From contig NC_080671.1 of assembly GCF_030247195.1 (NCBI RefSeq), positions 87,666,370 to 87,730,369 on the forward strand: DNA of 64,000 nucleotides, written 5' to 3'. Shown piece after piece: positions 1 to 10,379 of the stretch. The translations under genes were made by a program, and so were the position numbers. The first letter of the stretch is position 1; every line of letters starts with the position of its first letter. The notes below the pieces were generated by a model. That model was not told the DNA's origin. It was given only the letters and a program-made list of their open reading frames with translations, and ran no database searches. This DNA comes from Topomyia yanbarensis (Eukaryota > Arthropoda > Insecta > Diptera > Culicidae).

Positions 1-398
1 CGAAATGGGTTTCTAGATATTTAGTAGTAGAGCCAAGGGTAGTGGGGCTAGCTATATTGTAATTCGCAAAAACAACATCACTATTGCATCATAACAGCGT
101 TTCCATAAGCATGGTATATTATTGTCTGGTGTGATACTATTTATTCCGATAGTGAAACAGTTCTTTGCGGTGTTGTTCACAGTCACAGTTGTTAAATTGA
201 CTCGCAACATCTAGGTTTCAATATCCACAAATGGAAAATAAAGGTAGGTGGAAAAATGATTTCGGCCGTTGTAGTTGGCATATTGTCGTAAGGTACAATC
301 AGTTCAGTCTGTATAATATGTTACAAATCTTGAGGACTTAGTATTTTTGAAGTTTTATAGTTGCTATCTTTGAAAATGAACCACCTTGGTTATGCAAC
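1..398. other. No gene seen
   Basis: AT-rich non-coding sequence. I see no coding region, terminal repeat or RNA gene in it. Confidence 0.6.
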
Positions 399-400
399 TA

Positions 401-1947
401 CACCCAGGTTTTTTCTACGCGGTTTTTCTTGCGCGGTTTTTTACGAGGTTTTTTTACGCGGATTTTCCAACTAGCGCGGTTTTTATAAAAATAATGAATT
501 GAGTCCTTTTGAACGTAAAAGACTTAAACTTTTTTCTGAAATAAATTCTAAGTCCTTTTAAATGCAAAGAACTTAGAATAATTTTGGCAGTTTTTATTTT
601 GCACGGATTTCGCAATTTACACGGTTTTTGCAAAAAATATTCTAATTCCCTTTGAATGCAAAAGCCTTAGAAGATTTTCGGAAAGGTAGAAGAGACGGGT
701 CTGGAAGATTCCTTATGGCCCGCACCCGAAATTGATTTTTGACACCATTTTGAAATCAAAGATGGCGACTTCCGGTTTAGCGAAATTCGCTATAACCCAA
801 TTAATATGGGTATTTTCGGAATGGTCTTGACGAATAGTAGACAAAGATCGATTTTTGACGCCATTTTGAATTCCGAGATGGCGACTTCCGGGTTAACCAC
901 ATTCACTATAACCCAGTCAATATGAGTGTTTTTGGAATTATCTTAACGAGTAGGTTCCAAAAATTGATTTTTGACGGCATTTTTAAATCCAAGATGGCGA
1001 TTAGCGATTTCGCGAAATTCGCTATAACCCAATCAATATTGATATTTTTGGAAATTGAAATTGTAGTACAAATAGTTTTAATTAAGCAGTTGAATTTACT
1101 TAAATTTAGGCAATATGTTTAATTTTAATAAATTCAAACCCCCAACTCACACCACATATGTCTCTTTCTTCTCTCTCTTCCATTCTCACCGCAGTGTTCT
1201 GGATGAACACACAAAAATATTTTGCATTTTGCTGGTTTATGATTAGATCTTATATTTGAGGGTGATTTAGATAATTGTCCAAATTTTTCATCCGGGAATT
1301 TCGGTAAACCGGAAGTCGCCATCTAGAATTTTAAAATGACGCCAACCGTTTGTCTGCTACTCGTCAAAACTATTCCGAAAATACTCATGTTGATTGAGTT
1401 GTAGAGAATCTCGCTAAGCCGGAAGTCGCCATTTGGGATTTGAAAATGGCGCCAAAAATCAATTTTCATGGATTTTCATGGCGGGGAAGGTGCAGATTTA
1501 TTTATTTCTGGCACCTACTCGTCAAGACTATTCCGAAAATACCCATATTGATTGGGTTACAGCGAATTTCGTTAACCCGGAAGTCGCCATCTTGGATTTC
1601 AAAATGGCGTCAAAAACAATTACTGGCACCTATTCTTCAATACCATTCCGAAAATACCCATATTGTTGGGGTGCGGGCCATAAGGAGTCTTCCAGACCCG
1701 CCTCTTCCATCTTTCCGAAAATATTCTAAGTCTTTTGCATTCAAAATGACTTTTTGTAAAAACCGTGTTAATTGCGAAATCCGCGCAAAAAAAACTTCCA
1801 AAAATATTCTAAGTCTTTTGCTGAGAGTTTTTTTACGCGGATTTTCCAATTAACGCGGTTTTTTTAAGCGGATTTTCCAATTAACGCGTTTTTTTTAACG
1901 AGGTTTTTTTACGAGGTACGTTCCCCCGCGTAAAAAAAACCTGGGTG
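401..1947. mobile_element. TA-flanked hairpin element (large MITE or foldback type)
   Basis: The left end starts CACCCAGGTTTTTT and the right end is its inverse (AAAAAAAACCTGGGTG); both are bordered by TA (399-400 and 1948-1949), the target duplication expected of Tc1/mariner-type elements. Inside, a unit of about 116 bp carrying GATGGCGACTTCCGG occurs three times forward (near 761, 877 and 993) and three times reversed (near 1317, 1427 and 1585). Outside these, a block at 681-735 (GGTCTGGAAGATTCCTTATGG) is mirrored at 1672-1725. The two halves could therefore fold into one long imperfect hairpin. No transposase is present, so it is non-autonomous. The family name is unknown to me. Confidence 0.75.
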
Positions 1948-1949
1948 TA

Positions 1950-2840
1950 TTTTTTCCGATCTTTTTTAATACAAATAATTAAGCAGTTTTCATTTCGTTA
2001 TATTTTGAATTGCACAAATTTTGTCGTTTGTAATTTTAAATGTTCTTTGATTTGATGACATCGTTAAGGAACACGTATCCACCGGCTGATGCCAATCGAG
2101 CTGACATTTTTTTAGACTGAGCAAACTAATGTATTGGTTTGTTTGGTGTTTGTTTGACCAACTAGGAAACGAATCCACTGGGTTTTTAATGCGCTTGGGG
2201 AATACGCATGGTTTTGTCCGAGTGAATGTTTACTTTCGAATTATGTATGAGGGTTGAGCAATTCGCAAGAACAATTCAGAATCAATTACCAATTGGCGGC
2301 AATCATTTCAGCACGAGGAACAATTGTTTTATTGTCATATTTAATGGTATACTTTTAGTCCATTAAATGGTCAATCAATTATACTTGGATATGAATAGGT
2401 ACGTACTACTTGGAGACGGGGTGTATTTGATTCGTGCATGATGTTTATATCGTTTAGGAACGTGGCATTGATTTTTTTTTTCTGTTTCGCGTCTTCATTG
2501 TAATATCGCAATGTTTTCTCGAACGAGGTGGAAAATTTCAAGTTACGGGATCTCAATATGCTTGTGATAATACCTATAAAGGATCATTTATAAATACAGC
2601 CACGCTATTAGGGGGAAAAGCTAAAATAAATGGGATGGGGAGCACGTCATGTGCTTTGCTGCAATCGGCCGTTTTACGCACGATTGTACGATGTATATAG
2701 GAAATTTCATTGAACATGGACACTTGCGTGTAGCGGCAGTATTGTGCTCCTACAAGAAAGGTAAAACCGAAGTCATTTGGTTCGTATTAGACCAAGGGGA
2801 TAAATAACGTTATAATATGAGAGAAAGTTAGTATTGAGCA
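1950..2840. other. No gene seen
   Basis: AT-rich sequence without a recognisable coding region or terminal repeat. Short open frames here show no domain. Confidence 0.5.
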
Positions 2841-2844
2841 ATCT

Positions 2845-3414
2845 TTGCGTGATATAATTTATGAATGGTCCACAATAGCCAATATAGCCACGGCACATAA
2901 CCACGGCGAAGCCGCCCAGTTTTCCGACCGATGTAATCAGCACGATTCTGCCACCGACGCCCATATGTTTGGCACGGAACTTAGATGTTATAGCAGCGAC
3001 CTTTCCCGGTCAGATAAAGCTAAGGAGAGTATATGTCCTCCCGAAGCTATTCGAGATACTGCGAGCCCTGAATTTGGTCTACAATTGCAGTTTGCCAACG
3101 AACGGAATCAGCTTGACTCCATCACCGACTCCCATCTGTTTGCCATAGAACTTGGAAGTTATGCTGGCGACCTTTCTCGGTCAGATAAAGCTAAGGAGGG
3201 TATATATCCTCCCGAAGCTACTCGAGATACTGCGCACCCTGAGTTTGATCCACCATTGCAGCCTGCCAACAGACGTAATCAGGTCAACTCCGTCACAGAC
3301 ACCCACCCGTCTACCACAGAACTTGAAGGACACGACATCAACCTTTTCCGGTCAGATAACAACGCTCTAAACAAGTCAGACCAACTCGAAGGACATGGAA
3401 TTCCGTTTTCTTAG
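2845..3414 (+). pseudogene. Non-LTR retrotransposon linker with internal peptide repeats
   Basis: A 189-codon open frame containing about 2.5 tandem copies of a unit of about 57 residues (171 bp). Each unit runs from a (C/R)NQ..S.TD.H motif through TEL or IEL and DLSRSDKAKE to CPPEA or YPPEA and PANRRNQ. It lies directly upstream of an APE-type endonuclease, and the spacer at 3420-3555 continues the same kind of sequence in another frame (PSEVGHT). I therefore read it as the repeat-bearing region before the endonuclease of a Jockey/CR1-like element, with a frame break near 3411. The repeat peptide itself has no function I recognise. A cellular gene is unlikely, because codons and context fit the element. 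Confidence 0.45.
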
Positions 3415-3554
3415 GTAAATACAATGAATGTATATGTCCTTCCGAAGTAGGACATACAGATGCTGCCCCCGTTGAAAGCCCACCCCATTTACAGGCATTT
3501 GCTTCCACCACCACTCGATCTACCACCATTCAACCGTCAGGAGAAAACTTTCAG

Positions 3555-4530
3555 GGACATCTTAAAATCTACTATCAGAACGTGAGAGGGCTACCCACAA
3601 AAATTGATGAGCTGTTCGTCACTGCTTCGGATGTTGATCATGATGTTATTGTTCTGACCGAAACGTGGCTGAATGATCAAATCAACTCGCTCCAATTATT
3701 TGGCTCAAGGTACTCTGTATATCGTAACGATCGCGATCCTAATAGTGCAGGGAAGAAACGTGGTGGTGGTGTGCTCATTGCAGTTTCCAACCGACTCTCA
3801 TCCAAACACAAAAATGACACTCACAATCTCGAACAACTCTGGGTAAATATCCGTGGCCCCTATACTAATCTCTGTGTGGGTGTTGTATATATTCCCCCCG
3901 ATTCCGCAAGTGATGTAGAAATTATTCAGAAGCACATAGACTCCGCACTTGACATTGCAACTTCCATTGAACCCAACACGGCACATCTACTATTTAGTGA
4001 TTGCAACCAGCCTGGACTTCTTTGGAAGAGCACTCTCTCCGGGTATGCTTTCCCAGACCCTTCTGAATCAACCTTTTCGAGGGCGAGTACTATCTTACTA
4101 GACGAAATGTCTGTACTGAACATGCGACAAATGTCTACAGTGAATAACAGGCGAAATCGAATCCTGGACCTCCTGTTTATAAATGAAGAAGCTCCAATGA
4201 ACTGTACCGTAACAGAGGCACTTGAGTTTTTAGTTGCTGTAGACGCACATCATCCTCCACTTCTGGTAGTTAATGCAGATTTGTCCGCAGCTGGTTCTCT
4301 ATGACGAGATGGAGGATGTCAGGGAGTTCAACTTTTCGAAGACTGACTTCTCTAGGCTTCATAACTCACTACAAACAATCGCCTGGGAGACTTTCTTGAA
4401 TTTCGCGATCGATGTAGATGCTGCCGTAGAAAAACTCTCACTGGTGTTAAAACAGCTTTTCAGTATACATTCAGTCGACATTCCCGACAGCCGACTGTCC
4501 GGAATTGTTTTCGGTGAAACAAACTCTCGA
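3555..4530 (+). pseudogene. Jockey/CR1-like non-LTR endonuclease, truncated
   Basis: Encodes the APE-like endonuclease that nicks target DNA for target-primed reverse transcription. Visible motifs in order are YYQNVRGL near the start, VLTETWLND with the catalytic Glu, GGGVLIAV, an FSDCNQ block (usually GDxN) and a terminal DAHHPPL block. The frame breaks near 4300: the sequence goes on as EDVREFNFSKTDF in a shifted frame to about 4530, the linker that normally leads into reverse transcriptase. No reverse transcriptase follows, so the copy is truncated and dead. Clade assignment is from general resemblance to mosquito Jockey/CR1-type elements. Confidence 0.75.
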
Positions 4531-4533
4531 TAA

Positions 4534-5165
4534 ACGGTTACCCAGAGTTTAATCGCCTTCACATCTAGAACATTTACGTATCCTACTGTCAATAGACTAT
4601 TCAAACTTTTTATATGCGAAAATATATTCTCAGTCGCATCGCTTACTTGCGGCGAATCCCGACTAACAACCCACCCACTACCCAATCCGCGTTACTTATG
4701 GGAGTGTCACTGAGTCGGGGCCTTCCGTTAAGTAAGTACAACATTAACCCTTCTTTTCTCGTATCCCAAGTTACGGTAAAGATGGTCGTGGCCTCCAATG
4801 GTGGATCTCAGACGAAATTATCGCTTGGACTGGATCAATTTTTATTCCCAAACAATGCTGCTCAAGTAGTCTGAGTGAAAATGAGGGTCATCAGTCTGCA
4901 ATCGACGAAGTATACCGTGCTTACGCAACGCAACCCAAAAATGAGGTGCATTTGTCACCTGAGCTCGATTTTCAACCCCACATATAGTATTGAAGATTGT
5001 TCTAAAAATGTTTTTACCCCCACAAAAAGGAGAATTACCCTATCATCACGAATCAGAATATTTTGGTCCGATTGGCACGTTCCTGGCACGGAGATTTGTT
5101 CCTTGCCATGTCGTCTCATCAATTTACTGATGGGTAGGGAAAGATAGATGAAAGAAAAAGGTAGG
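4534..5165. other. Unassigned sequence after the endonuclease remnant
   Basis: Short open frames with many stops. I could not place this part in the retrotransposon or in any other family. Confidence 0.4.
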
Positions 5166-5169
5166 GAAG

Positions 5170-5420
5170 GGAAAAATGACAACACAATACAGCCTGGATT
5201 TTTCTCTCACGAAGGGATAATTAACCCTACTGATAAAGCCTATAGCTCTTTACGACACTGTGAAACACTTAAGTTTTAGCTCCCATCTACTTTTGGAAAA
5301 CAAATAATCTAAAGTCCCAATTGCGTTACTGCAGGGCAGTTACATATCAAATGATATGAAGTTCCGTAACCGTAACTGTGTGCGTGGAAGGTGTGAGTTT
5401 CAGCGTTCGAGTCCAGGGGT
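5170..5420 (-). pseudogene. LOA-clade retrotransposon 3' remnant
   Basis: Read on the minus strand, 5310-5360 encodes GTSYHLICNCPAV, the same block as the Cys/His-rich C-terminus of the LOA-like element at 7371-7559, followed by a QCRKEL-like end and a stop near 5255. At the DNA level 5316-5358 is nearly the reverse complement of 7405-7450. The sequence below it would be the 3' untranslated part. Only the tail of the element is present, in inverted orientation to the neighbouring LOA copy. Confidence 0.6.
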
Positions 5421-5477
5421 GCATATCTACTTGAGCTGGCGTGGGTGTTCACTAATTGCGTAGTAGTGTGAGGATGT

Positions 5478-5815
5478 TTTTTCGAGAGTTATTCTACTGG
5501 ATCTGTAGAGCTAGGATCTTGGATGGGCTCCCTGTTAGTATCTCTCGCTACAATTGCTGACGAGAAGCTAAATGTTACCCACTAAATCATTGCATAAGGC
5601 CAATTGCAGCGGGCCGCGATTCTGAATTCTGAATTGTACGGTGCAGAAATGTGCGTACATAGGAACTTCGCGATCGCGTATATTATCGCGAAGGGCTCGA
5701 GCGTTTGTGCGTTAACGTGTTCGATCGCGTTTGTATGTCGCGTATGTTAGCGTGTCGTCTGTATAAACTCGATTCTATAACCGTGTGTTCATTCGCGTAT
5801 CCACGTGTCGAGGGC
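5478..5815 (+). repeat. CG-rich array element, copy 1, 5' head and first unit
   Basis: A conserved head (5478-5630) is followed by part of an array unit rich in CGCG and CGATCG steps, including ATCGCGAAGGGCTCGAGCG and GTTAACGTG. The same order appears, reverse complemented, at 48350-48000. The unit stops abruptly after TCCACGTG near 5812, where LOA-like sequence begins. The family resumes at about 7690, so the LOA element appears to sit inside it. The element is unidentified. Confidence 0.6.
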
Positions 5816-6264
5816 TGAGGTCCACTAGGAGGTTGATAACAGTCAATCTTTCTCCGGACAAAGCCAGCCTAGAGCCCTTGTGCCATCCGGCGGGTTGAAG
5901 TTTCTCAACCAAGAATTGATTTACTAGGTTCCTACTCTCATGTCGTAAGAGGCGACATAAAACAGGAGTCCTCAAGTCAAGCTGTTTCTCCGCTCCGGGG
6001 ACTGAATGACTGGCAGGGCTAAAATATGCCAGTCGCGCACGAAGTGTCGTGGGTGCTAACCTTGCTGTGTTAAGCGAATCTCTTACACAGTGAACGTTGA
6101 TTTCTTCGCCAATCGTGGTCATGTCACCCATTCGGGGTTTGTTATAGGCGATTATAAGCCAACATGTTTGGTATCTTCTAGTTGCTGTAAAACAAGTGCT
6201 GATGATGAAGTGTGTAGTACTGTGATCGATTAGCACAAATTAATCTTCAGCATAAACGTACAGC

Positions 6265-7239
6265 GACTATGAATCTATCGCTTATATAGCTTTGATTCAA
6301 GAACCGTATTTCCACAAAGGAAACTTCTATGTTGGAAAGCTACTCAACCTCGTCTTCGTAGCTTTCAACAAAAATAACATGACAAATCAACGTGAAATGT
6401 CTCGTGCATGTATACTTGTGAATAGTGCCATTGACGAATGTCCCATATCCGACCTAGCAACTCGCGATATTTGTGCTGTCACAGTCAATATGATGTATAT
6501 ATGTCAATATGATGATAATATAAAAAAGAAATACGCCTATTGTTCGGCATATTTGCCGCATAATGAACCATCACCTTCTGATGATTTCAAAAGAGTTGTA
6601 TCATACTGTGGCAGAAATGGGTTTCTCCTCATATTCGGAAGTGATGCAAACGCCCACCACATAAATTGGAGCAGCTCAGATATCAATTTGAGTGGCACCG
6701 ATTTGATGGAATACTTAAGCTGTATAAATCTGCGCATAGTTAATGTAGTAAATCGGTCAACATTTGCACGAGCTGGCGGAGAAGAGGTGTTAGGTGTAAC
6801 TCTCCGTTCTGATAGTATTAAGCATGAGTCGGCAAACTGGCTCGTACCAAACGAGCTCGAACCGTCGTTATCTGATCATAAGTGCATCGCCTTTGATCAT
6901 TTAAACGTCTCGCTAGATATCGTCAAAAATCGTACTCCCAAATCTACGAACTGGGAACTACACGATGAAGGCTTGGCGACTAGGTTTCAGTGGTATCTTC
7001 CAACGATTGAATCTCCACGTAACTTGGATAAGATCGCGGCTATTTACCTTCTATGGGCACCCGGTAATTCCGGTATTACTGGAAATGAATGGGTGGACGA
7101 ATTAGCTAGAGCAGGCGCTGCGACTGACTTCGTTGGTCCAAAGCCAGTTTTACCACTTTCGATAAGTACAAGATTCGCTCTTGAGCTGCCTCCGAACATG
7201 CCGACCATTGGTGTAATTAGCAAACTTACTTTCAAATAA
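6265..7239 (+). pseudogene. Endonuclease fused in frame to RNase H (LOA type)
   Basis: An open frame of about 325 codons. The N-terminal part is an APE-like endonuclease: ALIQEPYF holds the catalytic Glu, FGSDANAHHINWSS holds the Asp/Asn pair, and LSDHKCIAF is the terminal SDH motif. Near residue 250 the frame passes straight into an RNase H C-terminal block (LLWAPGNSGITGNEWVDEL), recognisable by the HSG/NSG and GNE..DELA pattern. The junction at about 7000-7045 lacks the whole reverse transcriptase and the N-terminal half of RNase H. The open frame has no internal stop. The apparent TTG start at 6292 is not a real start, since the endonuclease frame extends upstream (IAYIALIQEPYF). It is not expected to transpose by itself. 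Confidence 0.75.
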
Positions 7240-7256
7240 AAACTTTTCTGCTGGAT

Positions 7257-7559
7257 GTGGGTCCGAAAAAGAAATTGCTGCATTTTTCCAAGCCCAATTG
7301 CAATATTTTAGTTATGGCACCAACTGGACATTGCAAACTCAACTATCACATGGCTGCTATTCAGCGAGCTGAGTATTATTCGTGTGGTCTTTGTGAATCC
7401 GAATACGTAACTTCATATCATTTGATATGTAACTGCCTAGCAGTAATGCAATTGCGTATCCGGTCTTTTGATTCGCTATATGTAGATGAACCTATATCCA
7501 GAGAGCTGAACCTCAAGGATATGCTATTGTTCCTAACCCAGTGTTTTAAAGAGCTATAG
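7257..7559 (+). pseudogene. LOA-type C-terminal Cys/His motif
   Basis: This frame ends with a block C-x2-C-x8-H-x4-C (CGLCESEYVTSYHLICNC) followed by about 40 residues to FKEL and a stop. Such a motif closes the ORF2 protein in LOA and related clades. It is in a different frame from the RNase H part, so a frameshift or decay near 7240 separates them. Start chosen only as the edge of the open frame. Confidence 0.65.
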
Positions 7560-7689
7560 GTTAAGCCATATTTGAATGACAATTTCTCTTCGGGGGTGTT
7601 GTCGTTCTGTTATCTTAATATCCCCTCGGGGATGTTGATATTTCCGCTTACTGTTTAAAAAAAATCTAAATCCTTCCGGGAGTTGAAAG

Positions 7690-8600
7690 TGTTATTTCTG
7701 TGTTCGCGTTTGTGACCTAGTTTGTGTTGTCGCGAAGGTCACGAACGTTTGTACGTTTGGAATGGAAGAGATTGTGAGTGTGTATGAGAGAAATGTAATT
7801 AATTGTGTTAGAGTGTTTTAGTATGAATCTAATTTAGGATATGGTAGTAAAAGGAATCATAACATGTCAAATAAAGAAAAAAATATTAATTAGAAGTGTA
7901 TAAATCGACCGATATTATTTTTGGTATACATGAGTAGTGGAAAAGCAAACTAATAGAAGTACTACAAAAACAGACTAATGAAGTAGAAGAAAAGAACTAA
8001 TGTAACATGCTATCAAACTACTTTAACTAGTCCAAATGCCAGCAAGTAATATTTATTTACCATTAACGACAATTGCATTCTGTTAGAATTTCATCATGCT
8101 TTGCTGACCGGGAATGGATGATTCACGTGCGTCGGTAAATTAATTTTACCAATCCGATCTTCCCGAATGAAGAAAGTCGAATGCACAAATTGAACACCGG
8201 ACCCCACTATTCTATCATATACGCCAGTTCTGCATCCATTTCCTGACCCAGCTCTTCCAAGTACTCAGACGAATACATACATAAATAGACATAGGACTAC
8301 AACATAACAATTGTACACTAGCACTAAAAACTACAATTATTACAAAGCGACCACTAATAGGCTTCTACTTTTACATTTCTTTAATTAGCTTGTGCATGAT
8401 GGCGAAGGCGACCGATAAATCGATACATAACGACCCCCATTGTGAGCTTTGTTCACCAGTACTGCCAATAAACTGTGGAACATTGTCTGCTAACAAGATC
8501 CACAGCAAAAGCACACAGAACTTTTATGATTGGCTACCTCAGGCTCAACCAGTTGTTTACACGTCATGCAAGACGCAGACGTCTAACTAGTGCCAACTTT
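7690..8600 (+). repeat. CG-rich array element, copy 1, 3' part
   Basis: Matches the reverse complement of 46740-45880 along its length. Shared landmarks include GTGTTGTCGCGAAGGTCACGA, AGTAAAAGGAATCATAACATG, the TGACCGGGAATGGATGA block near 8103, and the NCGT-ending tail. The match to a second copy that has no LOA sequence shows that this is the 3' end of a separate family. No terminal inverted repeat or A tail is obvious. Confidence 0.65.
8396..8590 (+). CDS. Possible small ORF in the array element
   Basis: Starts at an ATG and runs about 65 codons. It aligns at protein level with an ATG-initiated frame of the second copy (46073-45876, minus strand): both show TDK, then ND.HC..C, then NCGT and HSKS. 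The aligned part covers only about 42 residues, after which both diverge. It may be a short Cys-containing protein or a chance effect of DNA similarity. I do not recognise a function. Confidence 0.2.
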   Translation: MMAKATDKSIHNDPHCELCSPVLPINCGTLSANKIHSKSTQNFYDWLPQAQPVVYTSCKTQTSN

Positions 8601-9055
8601 GGTTCTAGCTTAGATTTATCAACTGATTGGCTCAAAATCTGGTGGTAGTTACTGATGAGGTTAATCGGAAACGTATAAATTCCTACTCTGTCAAAATGGC
8701 GTCAATCATCAATTTTCAAAGTCAGTCTTCAAAGAACCGTGACAACCCAAAACCACCATTTTGAACTTCAAAATCTTCCTAATGATCCTTGACCATCATC
8801 CTTCAAATAATAACCATTCTGATGATGGTTTCCACTATTTTGTGGTAGCAGGAAGTTGCCATCTTGGTTTTCCAAAAGGCGTCAATCATCAATTTCCATC
8901 ACCTGCTGACTGCCACCTTTCAAATGACATCCATATTGATAGTTCTTTTACACTATTATATAAAATCTCTTGTTAGACAGCAGCTCAACATCAATAAAAT
9001 CAATGACATTTCAAGATCACCAATGTTTTTTTCTGGTCTTCTAGATCAAAATTTA
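8600..9055. repeat. Degenerate repeat resembling the 401-1947 element
   Basis: Holds words such as AAAATGGCGTCAATCATCAA (8694-8713) and GCCATCTTGGTTTTCCAAAA (8858-8877), the pattern seen in the internal units of the hairpin element at 401-1947. It is too diverged to give ends. No gene is seen. Confidence 0.4.
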
Positions 9056-10347
9056 ACGAGTGTTCAATAAAAAATAAGAATTTTTTCAGGCATGTAGTTA
9101 AAAAACAAAAATAAAATTTTCAACGAATTCAGTATTTCTTTATCAAAAACATAATGTTCATTCTTCAAAAAAACGTCAATGAATATTGGAGAAGGGGCCC
9201 TGATCAGCCGTACGACGCAACTTAGACGCGATGCTCTCACAAGAACGCTGGACGGCACTGATGACCATCTTCCAGATACAATTCCAGTTTGTCAACTGCT
9301 TCGTATCCCGCCAATAATTTTGTACACTAGGGCACTGAGGGAGCTGAAAAAAATCTTAAATGGAACGGCACTGGGGCAAGTTGGTTGAGTTCCTTTCCTT
9401 CGGCACGTACGGTATCTTTTTCTGCTCAAGAACTCCAGCGTCTCCTTTGCGTAATGGGAAGATGTCTTGTCCGGCCAGAAGACGTACTTCCCATTCGCAA
9501 GATGCTCCTTTAAGAACGGTAGAATTTTCTCAAGACACTCCTCCTGGTACACTTGTTGATTGATGGCCAGACCGCACGGATTGAACCACAGCTTTGAAAT
9601 CCCCTTGTCCGATAGAGTGATGTACAGCATAACATTTTTTAAAAATTTATGCTTAAACCTATATTTTTCTTCGGGGGTGTGGCCAACTTTTTGCTGGAAT
9701 AGTAGCTGTCATTTCCTGGAATGTAGGTCTTCGAGAGCGGAAAGTAATTTTCGTCGTCCAGCACGAACGACGTCCCGCGGTAGTTCTCCGTCATCGACCG
9801 GCACTGCGATTTGACGATCGTCATCTGCTCGTCGTGCACTCGAGAGACCAAGTCTTCCTCCAACAGATGATTTTCTCCATCTTGAGGGTTCGGTGAATCA
9901 AGGTATGGGAGCAGTCATATTTTCGGCCGGCGTCAAGCAAGTTCGTTCCGTCCTTGTTGTCGAACAGCTTTTTCAACGCTTCCTTCTTCTTCTTCGTCAT
10001 TATTTTCGCCGGACGGCCGCTAGCGGCCTTTCTCTCCACGCTCAGGGATGCCAGTATCCGATAAACTGTACTCACGGGCGCGTTTTCGTTTCGAGTGGTC
10101 TACCGTAAACTTTTTTTCCACAATGACCATGCGTTTCGTAAAACCATACAACACACTCGCGGAGTGCTTGCTGTTTCGACGCCACCTTCGATTGAACTGA
10201 CAGCACCCGAACGAAAAGAAACACGCCACCCATTTTTAGAGAGTCCATAGAACAATTCCCTTGGATCGAAAAAAATACTTTAAAAATTCTTTACTTTAAT
10301 TACAGAAACGTATTGAAATCATTCCCATTTTTTATTGAACACCCGTT
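9056..10347 (-). mobile_element. DD37E mariner-like element, copy 1
   Basis: A 1.29-kb Tc1/mariner-superfamily element. Ends carry the inverted motif GTGTTCAATAAAAAAT, next to TA on each side (9054-9055 and 10348-10349, one base of play). The inside encodes a single broken transposase on the minus strand. The spacing of the catalytic residues fits the mosquito DD37E group. A sister copy lies at 14141-15387 in the opposite orientation. Confidence 0.85.
9300..10215 (-). pseudogene. DD37E transposase, broken (copy 1)
   Basis: Read on the minus strand in several frames. An N-terminal helix-turn-helix region (MSTVYRILASLSVE; KKKKEALKKLFDNKDG) lies at 10075-9880. The first catalytic Asp is in SFVLDDENYFPLSK near 9750 and the second in FWPDKTSSHYAKETLEF near 9475. 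After a frameshift the sequence continues to NLPQCRSI at 9370, where the codon expected to hold the catalytic Glu, 37 residues after the second Asp, reads TAA. Several frame breaks and this stop make it inactive. It would have catalysed cut-and-paste transposition in the nucleus. Confidence 0.85.
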
Positions 10348-10379
10348 TAATGTCAAAACATGTTGCTTCAAAATAGAAA

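Larger units (their letters stand above)
5816..7680 (+). mobile_element. LOA-like retrotransposon, internally deleted
   Basis: Contains a presumed 5' untranslated part (5816-6260), an endonuclease joined directly to an RNase H fragment (6265-7239), a Cys/His-rich C-terminus (7257-7559), and a 3' part with the repeated TCGGGG(G/A)TGTT words (7590-7640) ending in a short A run near 7669. The reverse transcriptase, normally over 1.5 kb, is missing. Flanking sequence on both sides belongs to one CG-rich repeat element. I found no clear target duplication. Confidence 0.65.

Noticed and set aside
5775..6236. 153-codon open frame on the minus strand
   Set aside because: It is antisense to the 5' untranslated part of the LOA-like element, shows no domain, and has no independent support.
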